Below are positions 37,112 to 46,737 of a stretch of 64,000 bases of DNA, in pieces. How positions within the stretch are numbered: the first letter of the stretch is position 1; each line of letters begins with the position of its first letter. The translations under genes were made by a program, and so were the position numbers. The notes under the pieces were generated by a model that saw only the letters and a program-made list of their open reading frames with translations, was not told the DNA's origin and did not search any database. Source of the DNA: Pseudobacteriovorax antillogorgiicola (GTDB taxonomy: Bacteria; Bdellovibrionota_B; Oligoflexia; Oligoflexales; Oligoflexaceae); the NCBI RefSeq assembly GCF_900177345.1, contig NZ_FWZT01000015.1, positions 1 to 64,000 on the forward strand, given 5' to 3'.

Positions 37112-38835
37112 TAGGTACTCCCTGTCGGCCGCTCCATGGGAGCTCTCGGTTTCTGAAGAATAATTTTATCAGCTGGTTGCCCGGCAGGAATCATTGGAAA
37201 TACATTGGATTCTTTTTCTACACGAGCATGAATGATGATTGGTCCGGTACGATCGCCTTTTATCTCTTCCAGCGATCGATATAGAGATTCCGGAGAGTCA
37301 ACGTAGAATCCACGAATGCCATAAGCTGCCCCTAGAGCAACAAAGTCTGGGTTTCCCTCCAAGTCTATGCCGCTGTACCTTTCATCGAAGAACAGCTCTT
37401 GCCACTGGCGCACCATTCCTAGGCATTGGTTATCAATGATCAGAATACGAACTGGGAGCTTGTGAATGGCAGCAGTCGCGAGCTCAGATTGGGTCATTTG
37501 AAAACCTCCGTCACCCACGATAGCTAAAACCTCTCGATTGGGATGAGCAAACTGCGCTCCAAGTGCTGCTGGAAAGCCGAAGCCCATGGTGCCAGCTCCA
37601 CCGGATGATAGCCAACAGTGAGGGTGGTTCGATAGGCAAAATTGAGCAGCCCACATCTGATGCTGGCCGACATCAGTCGTGATAATGGCATTTTCGTCCA
37701 TCGTCTTATAAACGCGATCGATGGCAAAAGCAGCTGTGAAAGGCTTTCCCTCGCCTGAATCCAAAGGATGCCGCTCGCGATAAGTGGCAAGCTCAGCCAG
37801 CCAAGGCTGGGTATCTTGGGGTGATTCTATGTGAGGTATGAGATCTTGCAAGGTGGTCTTGGCATCGCCGCATATGTGAGCGTCCGTACTCACCAATTTA
37901 CCAATCTCTGAAGCATCAACATCGATATGAAGGATTTTGGCCTGGGGGCAAAACTTTTTACTGTCTCCGTTGATTCGGTCATCAAATCGGCTTCCAATGG
38001 AAAGGATAAGGTCACATCGGGTCAGCGCGTAATTCGCATAGGCTGTGCCATGCATACCAAGCATGCCAAGAGACTGAGGATGGCTTTCAGGAAAGACTCC
38101 CTTGCCAAGAAGAGTGTTGGTCACTGGAGCTTTCATGGTTGCTGCCAAGTGGCGAACCTCTTGCCAAGCACCACTAATCTGTGCACCGTGCCCCACTAGA
38201 ATGAGTGGTCGATGAGATGCTTCTAGGAGCTCTGCCATCAATCTGAGCTGTCGCTGTTGATGCTTGAGCTGACCACTATAGTCTAGTTTGTAGCCAGGCA
38301 GTTGCGGTGCAGGATTGAATTCGTATGGCACAATTTGCCCAGAGATGTCTTTAGGAATATCAATGACGACGGGTCCAGGGCGACCAGTGTTAGCAATATA
38401 GAGAGCTTCGTGGACAGATCGCACAAGGTCGGCACCGTCAAGTATCAAGTAGCTGTGCTTCACCAGAGGCATGGTTACGCCGAAGACGTCCGCTTCTTGA
38501 AAGGCATCTTTTCCCAAGTTCTCTTTTAGAGTTTGTCCGGTGATCACTAGCAGTGGCACGGAATCCATTTTGGCTGTTACCAAGCCTGTAACTGTGTTGA
38601 GAGCACCGGGGCCGCTCGTAACAAGTACGACTCCTGTTTTCCCTGATGCTCGCGCATAACCATCGGCCATGTGAATGGCGCCTTGCTCATGCCGGGCGAG
38701 TATGAATTGGATTTTTGAATCCACGAGTGCATCAAAAATATTGATGGCTGCTCCACCAGGGTGTCCAAAGATAAACTCAACATTTTTTTCTTCCAGCACT
38801 TTAACCAGTGCTTGGGCTCCAGTAAGCGACGCCAT
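37111..38835 (-). CDS. ilvB: Acetolactate synthase large (catalytic) subunit
   Basis: The 574-residue thiamine-diphosphate enzyme condenses pyruvate with pyruvate or 2-ketobutyrate. It has the catalytic-Glu segment 'RHEQGAIHMADGYARASG', the central FAD-binding domain and the TPP motif 'VGDGGFQMTQSELATAA'. It is the first gene of the seven-gene ilvBNC-leuABCD operon. ilvD, ilvE and ilvA are not in the window. Confidence 0.95.
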
Positions 38836-39253
38836 AGCAAGCCTCTTCTATATAAAGTTTCTTTGCAGAGCACGAACCTGCAAGACTCCTCTCAAAATTA
38901 GAAGTCGATTTCCATTTTTTATGTCTTTTGACAAGACGGCTTTAGTTTTGACTCTTGTATCGAAGACTCATCACGCAAGAGTCAAGAGCGTAGGGTTACT
39001 ACTTTCAGGTATATAGAGAATAGGTGACCATTTCAAATTTTTTATGGAAGAATTTATAACAAATACGCGAGCCAGCTTAAGATCCAGCAGGAATGTAGGA
39101 TTCTGAAATAGTGTCGCGAGAAACTTGGTAAGCGGTGAAGTGAAAAAAGGGAGTGAATTATCAAATTTGCTAAAGATTTCTGCTTTCATTTGAATGTCCT
39201 TGTGCTTCTCTCACATCACATGCGAGAGAAGCGAAGTCGAGTGCTGTTGAGCA
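38836..39253. promoter_or_regulatory. 418-bp leader region of the ilv-leu operon
   Basis: The region between ilvB and the rhodanese-ThiF gene must hold the ilvB promoter. GACTCTTG at 38,950-38,957 and CAAGAGTC at 38,976-38,983 form an 8-bp inverted repeat with an 18-base loop, a possible operator or leader hairpin. I see no leader peptide with a run of Leu/Ile/Val codons and no T-box. A 72-residue minus-strand frame at 38,971-39,189 has no family match. Confidence 0.4.
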
Positions 39254-40420
39254 CTATTGAGTTCGACAAAACTCCTGGTAATCCATATAACCAGGGAATT
39301 CCTTGTGTGGGTCGCAGTACCGACAATCCGGATCACGATGGAGGCGCAATTCTCGGAACTGAGTGTCCAAACCGTTAAATAGGAGAAGCCTTCCAACTAA
39401 AGGTTGGCCAATCTCAAGAATCAATTTCAATGCTTCCAGGGCTTGAAGCAACCCAATCACCCCAGGCAATGCTCCGATGACTCCCGCTTCAGCACAGGAT
39501 GGGGCTTGCTCTGGAGGGGGAGGCTCGGGAAAAAGGCAGCGATAGCATGGGCTTTCGACTCCTTCTTGGCGAGGTCGGAACACGCTTACTTGACCCTCGA
39601 ATCGGAAGATCGAGCCGTGCACCTGGGGAAGCCCGAGTTTGATACAGGCGTCATTAATTAAGTAGCGAGTGGCAAAATTATCACTGCCATCCACAATGAT
39701 GTCATATCCGGAAAAAATTTCTTCCACATTGTTGGAACTTAAACGAAGCTGATATTCATTGACACTTGTCTCTGGGTTCAAGTTTTGGATCGCGGATTTC
39801 GCTGACGTGGTCTTAGCCTCCCCGACACTTCGATCTTGGTGGATGATCTGTCGCTGAAGATTGCTACGATCCACTCGGTCGTCGTCGACTAGGCCGATCG
39901 TTCCGACTCCAGCTGCGGCGAGATAGAGCGCAATTGGGCTTCCTAGGCCACCAGCTCCCACCAGTAGAACCTTACTTTCCTTGAGCCTTAGCTGCCCTTC
40001 TTCGCCAATTTCCGGGAGCAGCAGGTGGCGGCTGTAGCGTTCTTTTTCAGCGATGCTTAAAGTTTTTACCTGCTCGAAGGGAAAGCCAGAGGTTTTCCAG
40101 CCGTTGAAGCCACCAGCGATAGACTTGACGTTTTGATAGCCAAGGTCTTTTAAAGATTTGGCAGCCATCAATGATCGCGTCCCACCAGCGCAATATACTA
40201 AAACAGTCTGACCCTTGTCAGGAACCTGTTTCTCTATGCGTAGTTCTAAGAAGCCACGGCCGAGACGCAAGGCGTTAGCGATGATGCCAGATGAATACTC
40301 ATCAAGTTCTCTGACATCGATCAATGCAGCGGAGCCCTTACTTAGTATGTCTGCAGCTTGCTGAACGCTCACTTCTTCGATCTCTTGCCTTAAGGTTTCT
40401 AAATAGTTCTGCACTGTCAT
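39254..40420 (-). CDS. Rhodanese-ThiF fusion, MoeB/ThiF-type adenylyltransferase
   Basis: The N-terminal rhodanese domain (residues about 15-115) has an active-site loop 'VYCAGGTRS' with the persulfide Cys. The C-terminal E1-like domain carries 'VLLVGAGGLGSPIALYLA' (ATP binding), 'LVDDDRVDRSNLQRQIIH' and zinc cysteines 'CYRC' and 'CRYC'. Such proteins adenylate and sulfurate the C-terminus of MoaD/ThiS-like sulfur carriers. The domain order is the reverse of MoeZ/MOCS3 proteins. Which carrier it serves (molybdopterin, thiamine or cysteine synthesis) cannot be told from the neighbours. Confidence 0.85.
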   Translation of the reverse strand: MTVQNYLETLRQEIEEVSVQQAADILSKGSAALIDVRELDEYSSGIIANALRLGRGFLELRIEKQVPDKGQTVLVYCAGGTRSLMAAKSLKDLGYQNVKSIAGGFNGWKTSGFPFEQVKTLSIAEKERYSRHLLLPEIGEEGQLRLKESKVLLVGAGGLGSPIALYLAAAGVGTIGLVDDDRVDRSNLQRQIIHQDRSVGEAKTTSAKSAIQNLNPETSVNEYQLRLSSNNVEEIFSGYDIIVDGSDNFATRYLINDACIKLGLPQVHGSIFRFEGQVSVFRPRQEGVESPCYRCLFPEPPPPEQAPSCAEAGVIGALPGVIGLLQALEALKLILEIGQPLVGRLLLFNGLDTQFRELRLHRDPDCRYCDPHKEFPGYMDYQEFCRTQ

Positions 40421-40913
40421 GATTATTGACCTCTATATTCTCATCCCTGGATTTGCCGCTTCATGGCGGGCTTTCGTTGGCGCAACGAGACGCAACGAAG
40501 ACTTCATCGTTACTAGCAAATCCTGACGCTTTGGTCACGATAAGCCCCGGAGAGAGCCACGAAATGAATCACATAGGCCAATATGACTATGTAAGGTCTT
40601 TGGCTTTCTGCGCTAGGAAATGAGATTTTTTTCTTGAAGTTTTGATGGGTTCAGCCGAAGACGAACCCTAAATAATGCTGAGGACAGCCAGGACGGAAAT
40701 CAGGACAGAAGCAGGTCTTGTGGATGTGTTGAACTTGGCTTTACCTGGTTTTTGGGGTGTCGTGAACTGATTCATCGAATGCCTCTTGATTACATAGATG
40801 CCAGTTGATGTTCCTTGGCTATGGCTTAGGTCTATACTAATTCTTGAGCTTTGAAAAGCCTATACTTAGCAACAAATAAATTTTTAAACAGACCTCACCC
40901 CAGGGATGGGGAT
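40421..40913. other. 493-bp intergenic region without a clear gene
   Basis: The region lies between the end of argB and the rhodanese-ThiF start, both on the minus strand. CCCC-AGGGAT-GGGG at 40,893-40,906, followed on the minus strand by TGTTTAAAAATTTATTT, is a weak terminator for the arg operon. The remainder holds a GTTGC/GCAAC-rich stretch near 40,480 and no frame I would call coding. Confidence 0.4.
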
Positions 40914-41708
40914 CTAAAGCACGATCTCAGTTCCGCAAGCCATCGTTGGATCTGTCAGATCTCTAGACTTCTGCCAATGACCAATGGCGACTCGCACCGC
41001 GCCACTGCGTTTAGCGACAAAGCAGTTATCCAACTTGGGCAGCATGCCGTCACTCACAACTCCAGTTTGGTGGAGGGTCTTGGCTAGGTCTTGGTCAATT
41101 CTAGGGATAAGGCTTGCAGCGTCACGGGGATCTTCCATGACCCCAGCAAGGTTTGTCATGTAAAGCAGGGTTACCTTATAGCCTAACTGGCACATAGCAC
41201 TTGCAACGGCTGACGCAATGGTATCGCCGTTGGTATTTAGTATTTGTCCGGTTTCATCGCAGCTCAATGGAGCTAGTACTGGAGTCAGCCCTCCTTGGAG
41301 CAGATGATTGAGAAATTCGTGATTGACTCCCGTAACATCGCCGACGAAACCAAAATCAATGGGCTCGTTTGGTCGGCGCTTCGCTTTTACAAGAAAGTTG
41401 TCGGCTCCACACAAGCCAATGGCTGGGATGAGGCGTCTATTAAGTTGTGCTGCAATAGTTTTATTGATTTTTCCAGCATAAACCATGGTCACAACATCGA
41501 TGGTTTTCTGGCAAGTAACTCGCCGACCATCGATCATATTCACGGGGATTCCAAGAAGCTCTGCGAGCTGACTAGCCATGACTCCACCCCCATGAACCAA
41601 GATCTTAGGGCCTTCAATAGCTGCGAATTGGTCCAGAAATGCCTCAAACTTAGCCTGATCTTCAATAACTTTACCACCAACCTTAACGATGGTGAGCGGC
41701 TTGCTCAT
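40914..41708 (-). CDS. argB: Acetylglutamate kinase
   Basis: The 264-residue amino-acid-kinase-family protein has 'IVKVGGKVIED', 'KILVHGGGVMASQLAELLGI' and 'NTNGDTIASAVASAM', the ATP and N-acetylglutamate signatures. It lacks the N-terminal helix that makes hexameric kinases arginine-sensitive. It is the last gene of the arg operon, overlapping the carbamoyltransferase by 4 bases. Confidence 0.9.
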   Translation of the reverse strand: MSKPLTIVKVGGKVIEDQAKFEAFLDQFAAIEGPKILVHGGGVMASQLAELLGIPVNMIDGRRVTCQKTIDVVTMVYAGKINKTIAAQLNRRLIPAIGLCGADNFLVKAKRRPNEPIDFGFVGDVTGVNHEFLNHLLQGGLTPVLAPLSCDETGQILNTNGDTIASAVASAMCQLGYKVTLLYMTNLAGVMEDPRDAASLIPRIDQDLAKTLHQTGVVSDGMLPKLDNCFVAKRSGAVRVAIGHWQKSRDLTDPTMACGTEIVL

Positions 41709-42667
41709 GAGCCTACTCCTTGTTGGGTTTCTAGGATGTTTTTTAAAACAGCTTGGGCTGCAAAAATACGGTTGTGAGCCTGCTGAATGACTACGGATTG
41801 ATTGCTATCCAAAACATCGTCAGCGGCTACGAGATTGCGTCTGATTGGAAGGCAATGCATGAACTTAGCTTGATTTGTACGCTTCATCTTATCAAGAGTG
41901 ATCATCCAATCACGATGATTGCCGATGATCTTGCCATAGCTTGTGTAGCTAGACCAATTTTTACAATAGATAAAGTCGGCGTTTTCAAAGGCTTGATCCT
42001 GATTGTAGCAAACGGGGGCCAGGCTTGAAAACTCGCCAGCCAGCTCATAGCCCTTTGGGTGGGTGATGGTTAGATCGCAGTCAAAAGCTGTGGCCCACTC
42101 GACAAATGAGTTGGCAACGGCTTGTGGGAGTGGTTTCGCATGGGGTGCCCAAGAGAGAACAACTTTCGGTTTAGGGTTGGTGCCTCGACACTCCTCGATT
42201 GTCATCATGTCGGCTAAGGACTGCAAGGGGTGTCGCGTGCATGACTCAAGGCTGATAACGGGGCGACCGCTATATTCAATAAATTGCCCAATCAACTCAT
42301 CTCGATAGTCTTCACTAGCATCCTGAAGCCCCGGGAAGCATCGAATTCCGACGATATCACAGTATTGACCCATGACTTGTGCTGCTTCCTTCACATGTTC
42401 GCTCGCTCCTTGGTCCATGACCATTCCATTCCCCAGTTCCAGGTTCCACCCGTCTTGGCTGAGGTTCATCACCATGGTATTCAACCCTAACTGCGCCGCA
42501 GCTTTTTGGGTTGAAAGTCGCGTTCGAAGGCTCGGGTTTAGAAATAGAAGGCCCAAAGTCTTGCGTTTGCCTAGACTTTCATAGGCCCATGGTTGGGCTT
42601 TTAGCTGAAGGGCTTGCTGAACTAGATCCTTGGGCTGGCAGCTTTGAACTGATAAAAAATGCTTCAT
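41705..42667 (-). CDS. argF': N-acetyl (or N-succinyl) ornithine carbamoyltransferase
   Basis: The 320-residue enzyme has 'FLNPSLRTRLSTQKAA', 'DQGASEHVKEAAQVMGQYCD', 'LSWAPHAKPLPQAVANSF', 'YCKNWSSY' and 'MHCLPIRRNL'. These are hallmarks of the acetyl/succinylornithine type found in Xanthomonas and Bacteroidetes rather than classical OTCase, whose loop is STRT and signature HCLP-x-x. It should make N-acetylcitrulline. The ATG at 42,667 fits the family N-terminus; upstream sequence in this frame is the argD gene. Confidence 0.9.
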   Translation of the reverse strand: MKHFLSVQSCQPKDLVQQALQLKAQPWAYESLGKRKTLGLLFLNPSLRTRLSTQKAAAQLGLNTMVMNLSQDGWNLELGNGMVMDQGASEHVKEAAQVMGQYCDIVGIRCFPGLQDASEDYRDELIGQFIEYSGRPVISLESCTRHPLQSLADMMTIEECRGTNPKPKVVLSWAPHAKPLPQAVANSFVEWATAFDCDLTITHPKGYELAGEFSSLAPVCYNQDQAFENADFIYCKNWSSYTSYGKIIGNHRDWMITLDKMKRTNQAKFMHCLPIRRNLVAADDVLDSNQSVVIQQAHNRIFAAQAVLKNILETQQGVGS

Positions 42668-42677
42668 CTCTCGATTC

Positions 42678-43817
42678 TCACTCGGCTTGTTTGATTGAAT
42701 CCTCGAGTGCTTCAAGAAAGTGTCCGCACTGAGTTTTATTGATTGTAAGAGGTGGCAAAAGGCGAATCGTCTCCGGAGACTTAGCACTTCCACAGAGAAT
42801 ATGGTGATTTTCAAGTAGGTAGCTTCGTAGGCTAGCTGTTGCATTGCGATCGAAGTCAATTCCGATCATAAGCCCATGGCCGCGAACCTCTTTTACCTGG
42901 GGTATTTGCTGGAGCTCCTTTTTCAAGAACTCTCCTAGCTCCCAACTATTTGCCATCAGGTCGTGGTCTCCGATGTATTCGGCGACCGATTGAGCCGCTC
43001 GACAGGCTACGGGGTTGCCGCCGAAGGTACTGCCTAGGTCGCCTTTTTTTAGAGTAATTTCTGGTTTGATAAACGTAGCCCCAACAGGAAAACCATTGCC
43101 CATTCCTTTTGCACACGTGAAGATGTCAGGCTCAATTCCAGCATGTTGGAACGCTAAGAACTTACCGGAGCGGCCAAAGCCGGATTGGACCTCGTCTAAA
43201 ATAAGAACTGCTCCTGTATCGTGGCACTTTTTTTGTAGCCACTGCAAGAACTCGGGGTTGGGGCAGTGGATGCCACCAATTCCTTGGATACCTTCGATGA
43301 TTACAGCAGCAACCTGTTCGTTGATAGCTTCGTCCGCTTGTTCGAAGTTATTTAAATCAACAAAACTTACGGGTACATCCTGATTCAAGCTGGATAGCAG
43401 CTTGGGGTTGTCGGTGCATTGAACGGCCAGGGATGTTCGACCATGGAAGCCATTGCGGAATGCTACGATTTTCCTTCGATTGTTGGTAAAGGCTGCCGCT
43501 TTTAAGGCGTTTTCATTTGCCTCTGCTCCGGAATTGGAAAAGAAAACTTGATAATCAGACTCCAAGCAACTCACTTCTTGGAAGGCACGTAGTGCTTCGC
43601 TCTGCTGATCGAGATGGACTGCATTGGAGTAATAACTAAGAGCGTTCATTTGCTCTTGAAGTTTCTCCGTGAAAAAAGGGTTTTGATGGCCGATAGAGAT
43701 AACCCCATGACCACTATAAAAATCGAGAATTTGCCGATCTTTATCAGTCCAAAGATAGCAATCTTTGGCTCTGCGAATGGTTATAGGGTATTTATGGTAG
43801 ACGTCGGCGAGCTGCAT
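42678..43817 (-). CDS. argD: Acetylornithine aminotransferase
   Basis: This class III PLP enzyme of 379 residues has 'VFFSNSGAEANENALKAA', 'LILDEVQSGFGRSGKFLA' and 'FTCAKGMGNGFPVGA' (PLP Lys). It converts N-acetylglutamate semialdehyde to N-acetylornithine. It sits between argC (13-base gap) and argF' (10-base gap). Confidence 0.92.
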   Translation of the reverse strand: MQLADVYHKYPITIRRAKDCYLWTDKDRQILDFYSGHGVISIGHQNPFFTEKLQEQMNALSYYSNAVHLDQQSEALRAFQEVSCLESDYQVFFSNSGAEANENALKAAAFTNNRRKIVAFRNGFHGRTSLAVQCTDNPKLLSSLNQDVPVSFVDLNNFEQADEAINEQVAAVIIEGIQGIGGIHCPNPEFLQWLQKKCHDTGAVLILDEVQSGFGRSGKFLAFQHAGIEPDIFTCAKGMGNGFPVGATFIKPEITLKKGDLGSTFGGNPVACRAAQSVAEYIGDHDLMANSWELGEFLKKELQQIPQVKEVRGHGLMIGIDFDRNATASLRSYLLENHHILCGSAKSPETIRLLPPLTINKTQCGHFLEALEDSIKQAE

Positions 43818-43830
43818 ATGAAATCCTTTG

Positions 43831-44793
43831 TTAGTGAGTTGAAGGTTTCAAGGTTAAGCCAGACATTTCGTTAAAGCCGTTCATGAGATTCATATTTTGA
43901 ATGGCTTGCCCAGAGGCACCTTTTATCAAGTTGTCAATAACAGAGACGATATGAATTTGATCTCCATGCTTTCGAATGCTTAAGAAGCAGAAATTGGTAT
44001 TGACCACTTGCTTGAGGTCTGGCTCATCATCAACCACATGGACAAACGGATGGGGCTCATAGTAGCTATGAAAAACTTCAGATAATTCGGATTGGGAGAT
44101 ATCGGAAGTTAAGGTGACCGACGCAAGAATCCCCCGGGTAAACGGCCCCCGTACCGGCACAAAATGAATGGGCGGGCAAGTGTCTCCCTGAGCAATTTGG
44201 AGTGTCTGCTCGATCTCGGTCAAGTGCTGATGCTGGAATGACTTGTAGACGCTTACATTATTTTGTCGCCAGCTAAAGTGGCTCGTGGGGCTAGGCTTTT
44301 GACCTGCACCGGTGGAGCCTGTTATGGCTGTAATGGTTGGTGATGAACTCAGGGACTTGTGAGCTGCCAATGGGAGTAGGGCTAGCTGAATGGCTGTTGC
44401 AAAACAGCCCGGATTAGCAATTCGCTGGGCTTTGGAAACGGATTCGCGAAAGGCTTCAGGCAAACCATATTGGAAATTATGCCCCCCTTGTAAGCGAAAG
44501 TCGTGACTCAAGTCGATCACTTGGAGAGTGGAGGGTATCTGGTGCTCGCTCATAAATGCCTTGCCTTGGCCGTGGCCAGCACAGACAAAAACTAAATCAA
44601 TATCTGTAAGTGAGCCCTGTTTTACAAAGTCTTTGTTCAGGTACGGGGCGAGGTTACGGTGAACTTTGCTGATTGCACCTGTTTGACTTTGGCTTTGGGC
44701 GAATACTATTTGGACCTGTGGGTGTTGGCAAAGAAGGTGAAGCATCTCTCCACCTGTATATCCGGCTGCTCCAATCACGCCTACTTTTAACAT
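43831..44793 (-). CDS. argC: N-acetyl-gamma-glutamyl-phosphate reductase
   Basis: The 320-residue protein begins 'VGVIGAAGYTGGEMLHLLCQHP' (NADP binding) and has the catalytic Cys in 'RIANPGCFATAIQLAL' and 'VPVRGPFTRGI'. It overlaps the upstream acetyltransferase gene by 7 bases. Confidence 0.93.
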   Translation of the reverse strand: MLKVGVIGAAGYTGGEMLHLLCQHPQVQIVFAQSQSQTGAISKVHRNLAPYLNKDFVKQGSLTDIDLVFVCAGHGQGKAFMSEHQIPSTLQVIDLSHDFRLQGGHNFQYGLPEAFRESVSKAQRIANPGCFATAIQLALLPLAAHKSLSSSPTITAITGSTGAGQKPSPTSHFSWRQNNVSVYKSFQHQHLTEIEQTLQIAQGDTCPPIHFVPVRGPFTRGILASVTLTSDISQSELSEVFHSYYEPHPFVHVVDDEPDLKQVVNTNFCFLSIRKHGDQIHIVSVIDNLIKGASGQAIQNMNLMNGFNEMSGLTLKPSTH

Positions 44794-45398
44794 TTGCTTG
44801 GCTCCTCTTCTCTACGAACTTCAATGGTCGGGTGGTCTTCCAAGGTCATCTTTTTTTCTTTTTTTTCAGGGTCGAATAACATCGCAGTGCAAAAACAATT
44901 CTTGCGATCTTTGGCCCGTAAAGTTGCGTAATTCACGCAGCTGCGACAACCAGCCCAGAACTCCTCATCGTCCGTGAGGTTTTCATAGGTCACCGGACGA
45001 TAACCTAAATCAGAATTGATACTCATCACCGCTATGCTTGTGGTTAAGCCAAAGAGCTTGGCACTAGGAAAGCGACGACGAGACTCAGTGAATGCGAAGT
45101 GTTTCAGGCGGCTAGCCAAGCCGAATCGCCTATATTCTGGGAAAATAATTAAGCCTGAGTTGGCGATGTAGCGGCCATGACTCCAAGACTCGATATAGCA
45201 GAAACCTGCTATCTGCAATGTCTCTGAGTCTAAGGCAACAAAGGCATCGCCCTTGGACATCTTTTCACGAATGTAATCGACGGATCGTCGGGCAATACCA
45301 GTGCCCCGAGCTTTGGCGCTCTCTTCCATCTCCCTACATATCTGTGGTGCGAACTCAGATTCATCAGGCCCTGAGGCCTTGATTACAAACTTTTTCAT
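44787..45398 (-). CDS. GNAT acetyltransferase, probable N-acetylglutamate synthase
   Basis: The 203-residue protein has one GNAT domain with 'SGLIIFPEYRRFGLASRLKHF' (acetyl-CoA loop). It also has several cysteines ('GCRSCVNYA', 'CFCTAM') in a C-terminal extension and an acidic tail. It opens the arg operon, where the first step of acetylated arginine synthesis is otherwise missing, so N-acetylglutamate synthesis is the natural inference. I chose the ATG at 45,398, preceded by GGAAA; an ATG at 45,434 is possible. Confidence 0.75.
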   Translation of the reverse strand: MKKFVIKASGPDESEFAPQICREMEESAKARGTGIARRSVDYIREKMSKGDAFVALDSETLQIAGFCYIESWSHGRYIANSGLIIFPEYRRFGLASRLKHFAFTESRRRFPSAKLFGLTTSIAVMSINSDLGYRPVTYENLTDDEEFWAGCRSCVNYATLRAKDRKNCFCTAMLFDPEKKEKKMTLEDHPTIEVRREEEPSKC

Positions 45399-45429
45399 AT
45401 GCAATTTCCATGAATGAAAAAATGTGACC

Positions 45430-45460
45430 TGCATAATATGCTTATAATATGCATAAACAA
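45430..45460 (-). promoter_or_regulatory. arg operon promoter with overlapping dyad (ARG-box-like)
   Basis: On the minus strand TTGTTT (45,460-45,455) and TATTAT (45,438-45,433) are 16 bases apart, a good -35/-10 pair 35 bases before the acetyltransferase start. The dyad TGCATAATAT / ATAATATGCA (45,430-45,453) covers the -10 and spacer, where a repressor such as ArgR would block transcription. The match to ARG boxes is loose. Confidence 0.55.
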
Positions 45461-45719
45461 GCCATTAATACGTATAGTATCAGCATTATGCAGCGGTGGC
45501 AAGTGCTTCCCTCGACAATGACGCTCCTTCCAAAAGGCGTCCTTCCAAGGTGTATGAGATTCATGGGTATCATAGAGGATGGAATTGAAATGAAAACAGG
45601 GAACTTGTAGCGAAGTCTTTGAAATCCTTCGCTACTGTGGTGAAACCTAAGGATAAGGGATGCTTCACCAAAACTTCACTGAAATTTTAGAAACGAAGCA
45701 GCTTGCTTAGTCTTCAAGC
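45461..45719. other. Intergenic region between the arg operon and the HTH-receiver gene
   Basis: I see no gene. A short stem AAGCA-GCT-TGCTT at 45,694-45,706 may end the HTH-receiver transcript. The rest is unassigned. Confidence 0.35.
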
Positions 45720-46457
45720 CTAGGACTTGTGTGAAGGTAACGCCCCGATGCGTCCCCAATAGCTCACGATCCCATGCATCACCTGCTTGAGCTGTTGGTA
45801 ACCACCAGGCTTTGTCACATAGGAGTTGCCACCTAGTGCGTAAATGTTGGAAACATCGGCCTGGGTTGAGGATGATGTGAAAACCACAACAGGGATTTCG
45901 TTGAGCTGGGGATCAGTTTTGAGGCGTTCCAAAGCTTGGAATCCATTCATCTTTGGCATGTTTAAATCCAGAAGGATAATATGCGGTCTTTTGCATGAAG
46001 GGTCGTTGCGCTTGGTTCCTTCTAAATATTCGATCATTTGGTGCCCGTCGCTCACATGGCGAAACTTGATATCGCTACCTATCGCGGACTCAGAAGCCTT
46101 GCGCACCAAGTCTACGTAGCTATCGTCATCGTCAGCGATGAGAATCAATAGGTCAGTTTCAGTCACCTCTTCACTACCGATCTCTCTCTGCTGGATGACG
46201 AACTCGATAAACTTACCAAGCAGCTCGGACTTTGATGTTGTTCCCACCTTAGTGTTGATATTTTTCAAATGAATACGCACAGTGTTGCGGCTGATCCCAA
46301 GGTGTTCAGATATATTTTCAGCACTCACGACTTGGTGAACCAAGAGGGCTAAGACATCATGCTCACGTTTCGACAGGCCGTGTTTGGCAACGAAAGCTTC
46401 CAAAGGTTCTTTTAGCTCGTCGAGACCTTTAAGGTCCATCACTGGGGCAGTGCTCAT
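45720..46457 (-). CDS. Response regulator with N-terminal LuxR-type HTH and C-terminal receiver
   Basis: Residues 20-95 form a LuxR-type helix-turn-helix ('LSKREHDVLALLVHQVVSAE', 'ISRNTVRIHLKNINTKVG'). Residues 105-235 form a receiver with 'IADDDDSY', phospho-acceptor 'ILLDLNMPKMNG', 'VFTSSST' and 'YVTKPG', closest in style to Rcp1/CheY-like small receivers. The order is the reverse of the NarL/FixJ family. It is transcribed alone, divergently from the receiver-TPR pair. Confidence 0.85.
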   Translation of the reverse strand: MSTAPVMDLKGLDELKEPLEAFVAKHGLSKREHDVLALLVHQVVSAENISEHLGISRNTVRIHLKNINTKVGTTSKSELLGKFIEFVIQQREIGSEEVTETDLLILIADDDDSYVDLVRKASESAIGSDIKFRHVSDGHQMIEYLEGTKRNDPSCKRPHIILLDLNMPKMNGFQALERLKTDPQLNEIPVVVFTSSSTQADVSNIYALGGNSYVTKPGGYQQLKQVMHGIVSYWGRIGALPSHKS

Positions 46458-46737
46458 AGTATACTCTCTTTCTAGTCATGATGGGCTAGAAACCAACGAT
46501 ATTGTCGCCATCGGCAATCGCTGGCCCGGCTTTAATACATACGGCTTAGCTTTAGTTATTTTAGTAACTTAGCGATCTAGCTGGGGAACATTTAAGGCTT
46601 CAAGACTGAGGGACTTATAAGCCTACCGGACCCTTTGGAGCGAATTCGGGGACTTCGAGAGCGGGCTACGCTCGCAATCGCTCAGGAAAGGCGAAGGTTT
46701 GACCGATGAGTAAGGAAGCGAAGGGAGCAAAGAATTT

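Noticed and set aside
38971-39189. 72-residue frame in the ilvB leader as an attenuator peptide
   Set aside because: It lacks a run of branched-chain codons and a ribosome site and is too long for a leader peptide.
40426-40623. 65-residue plus-strand frame between argB and the rhodanese-ThiF gene
   Set aside because: It has no ribosome site, no domain-like pattern and no coupling to neighbours.
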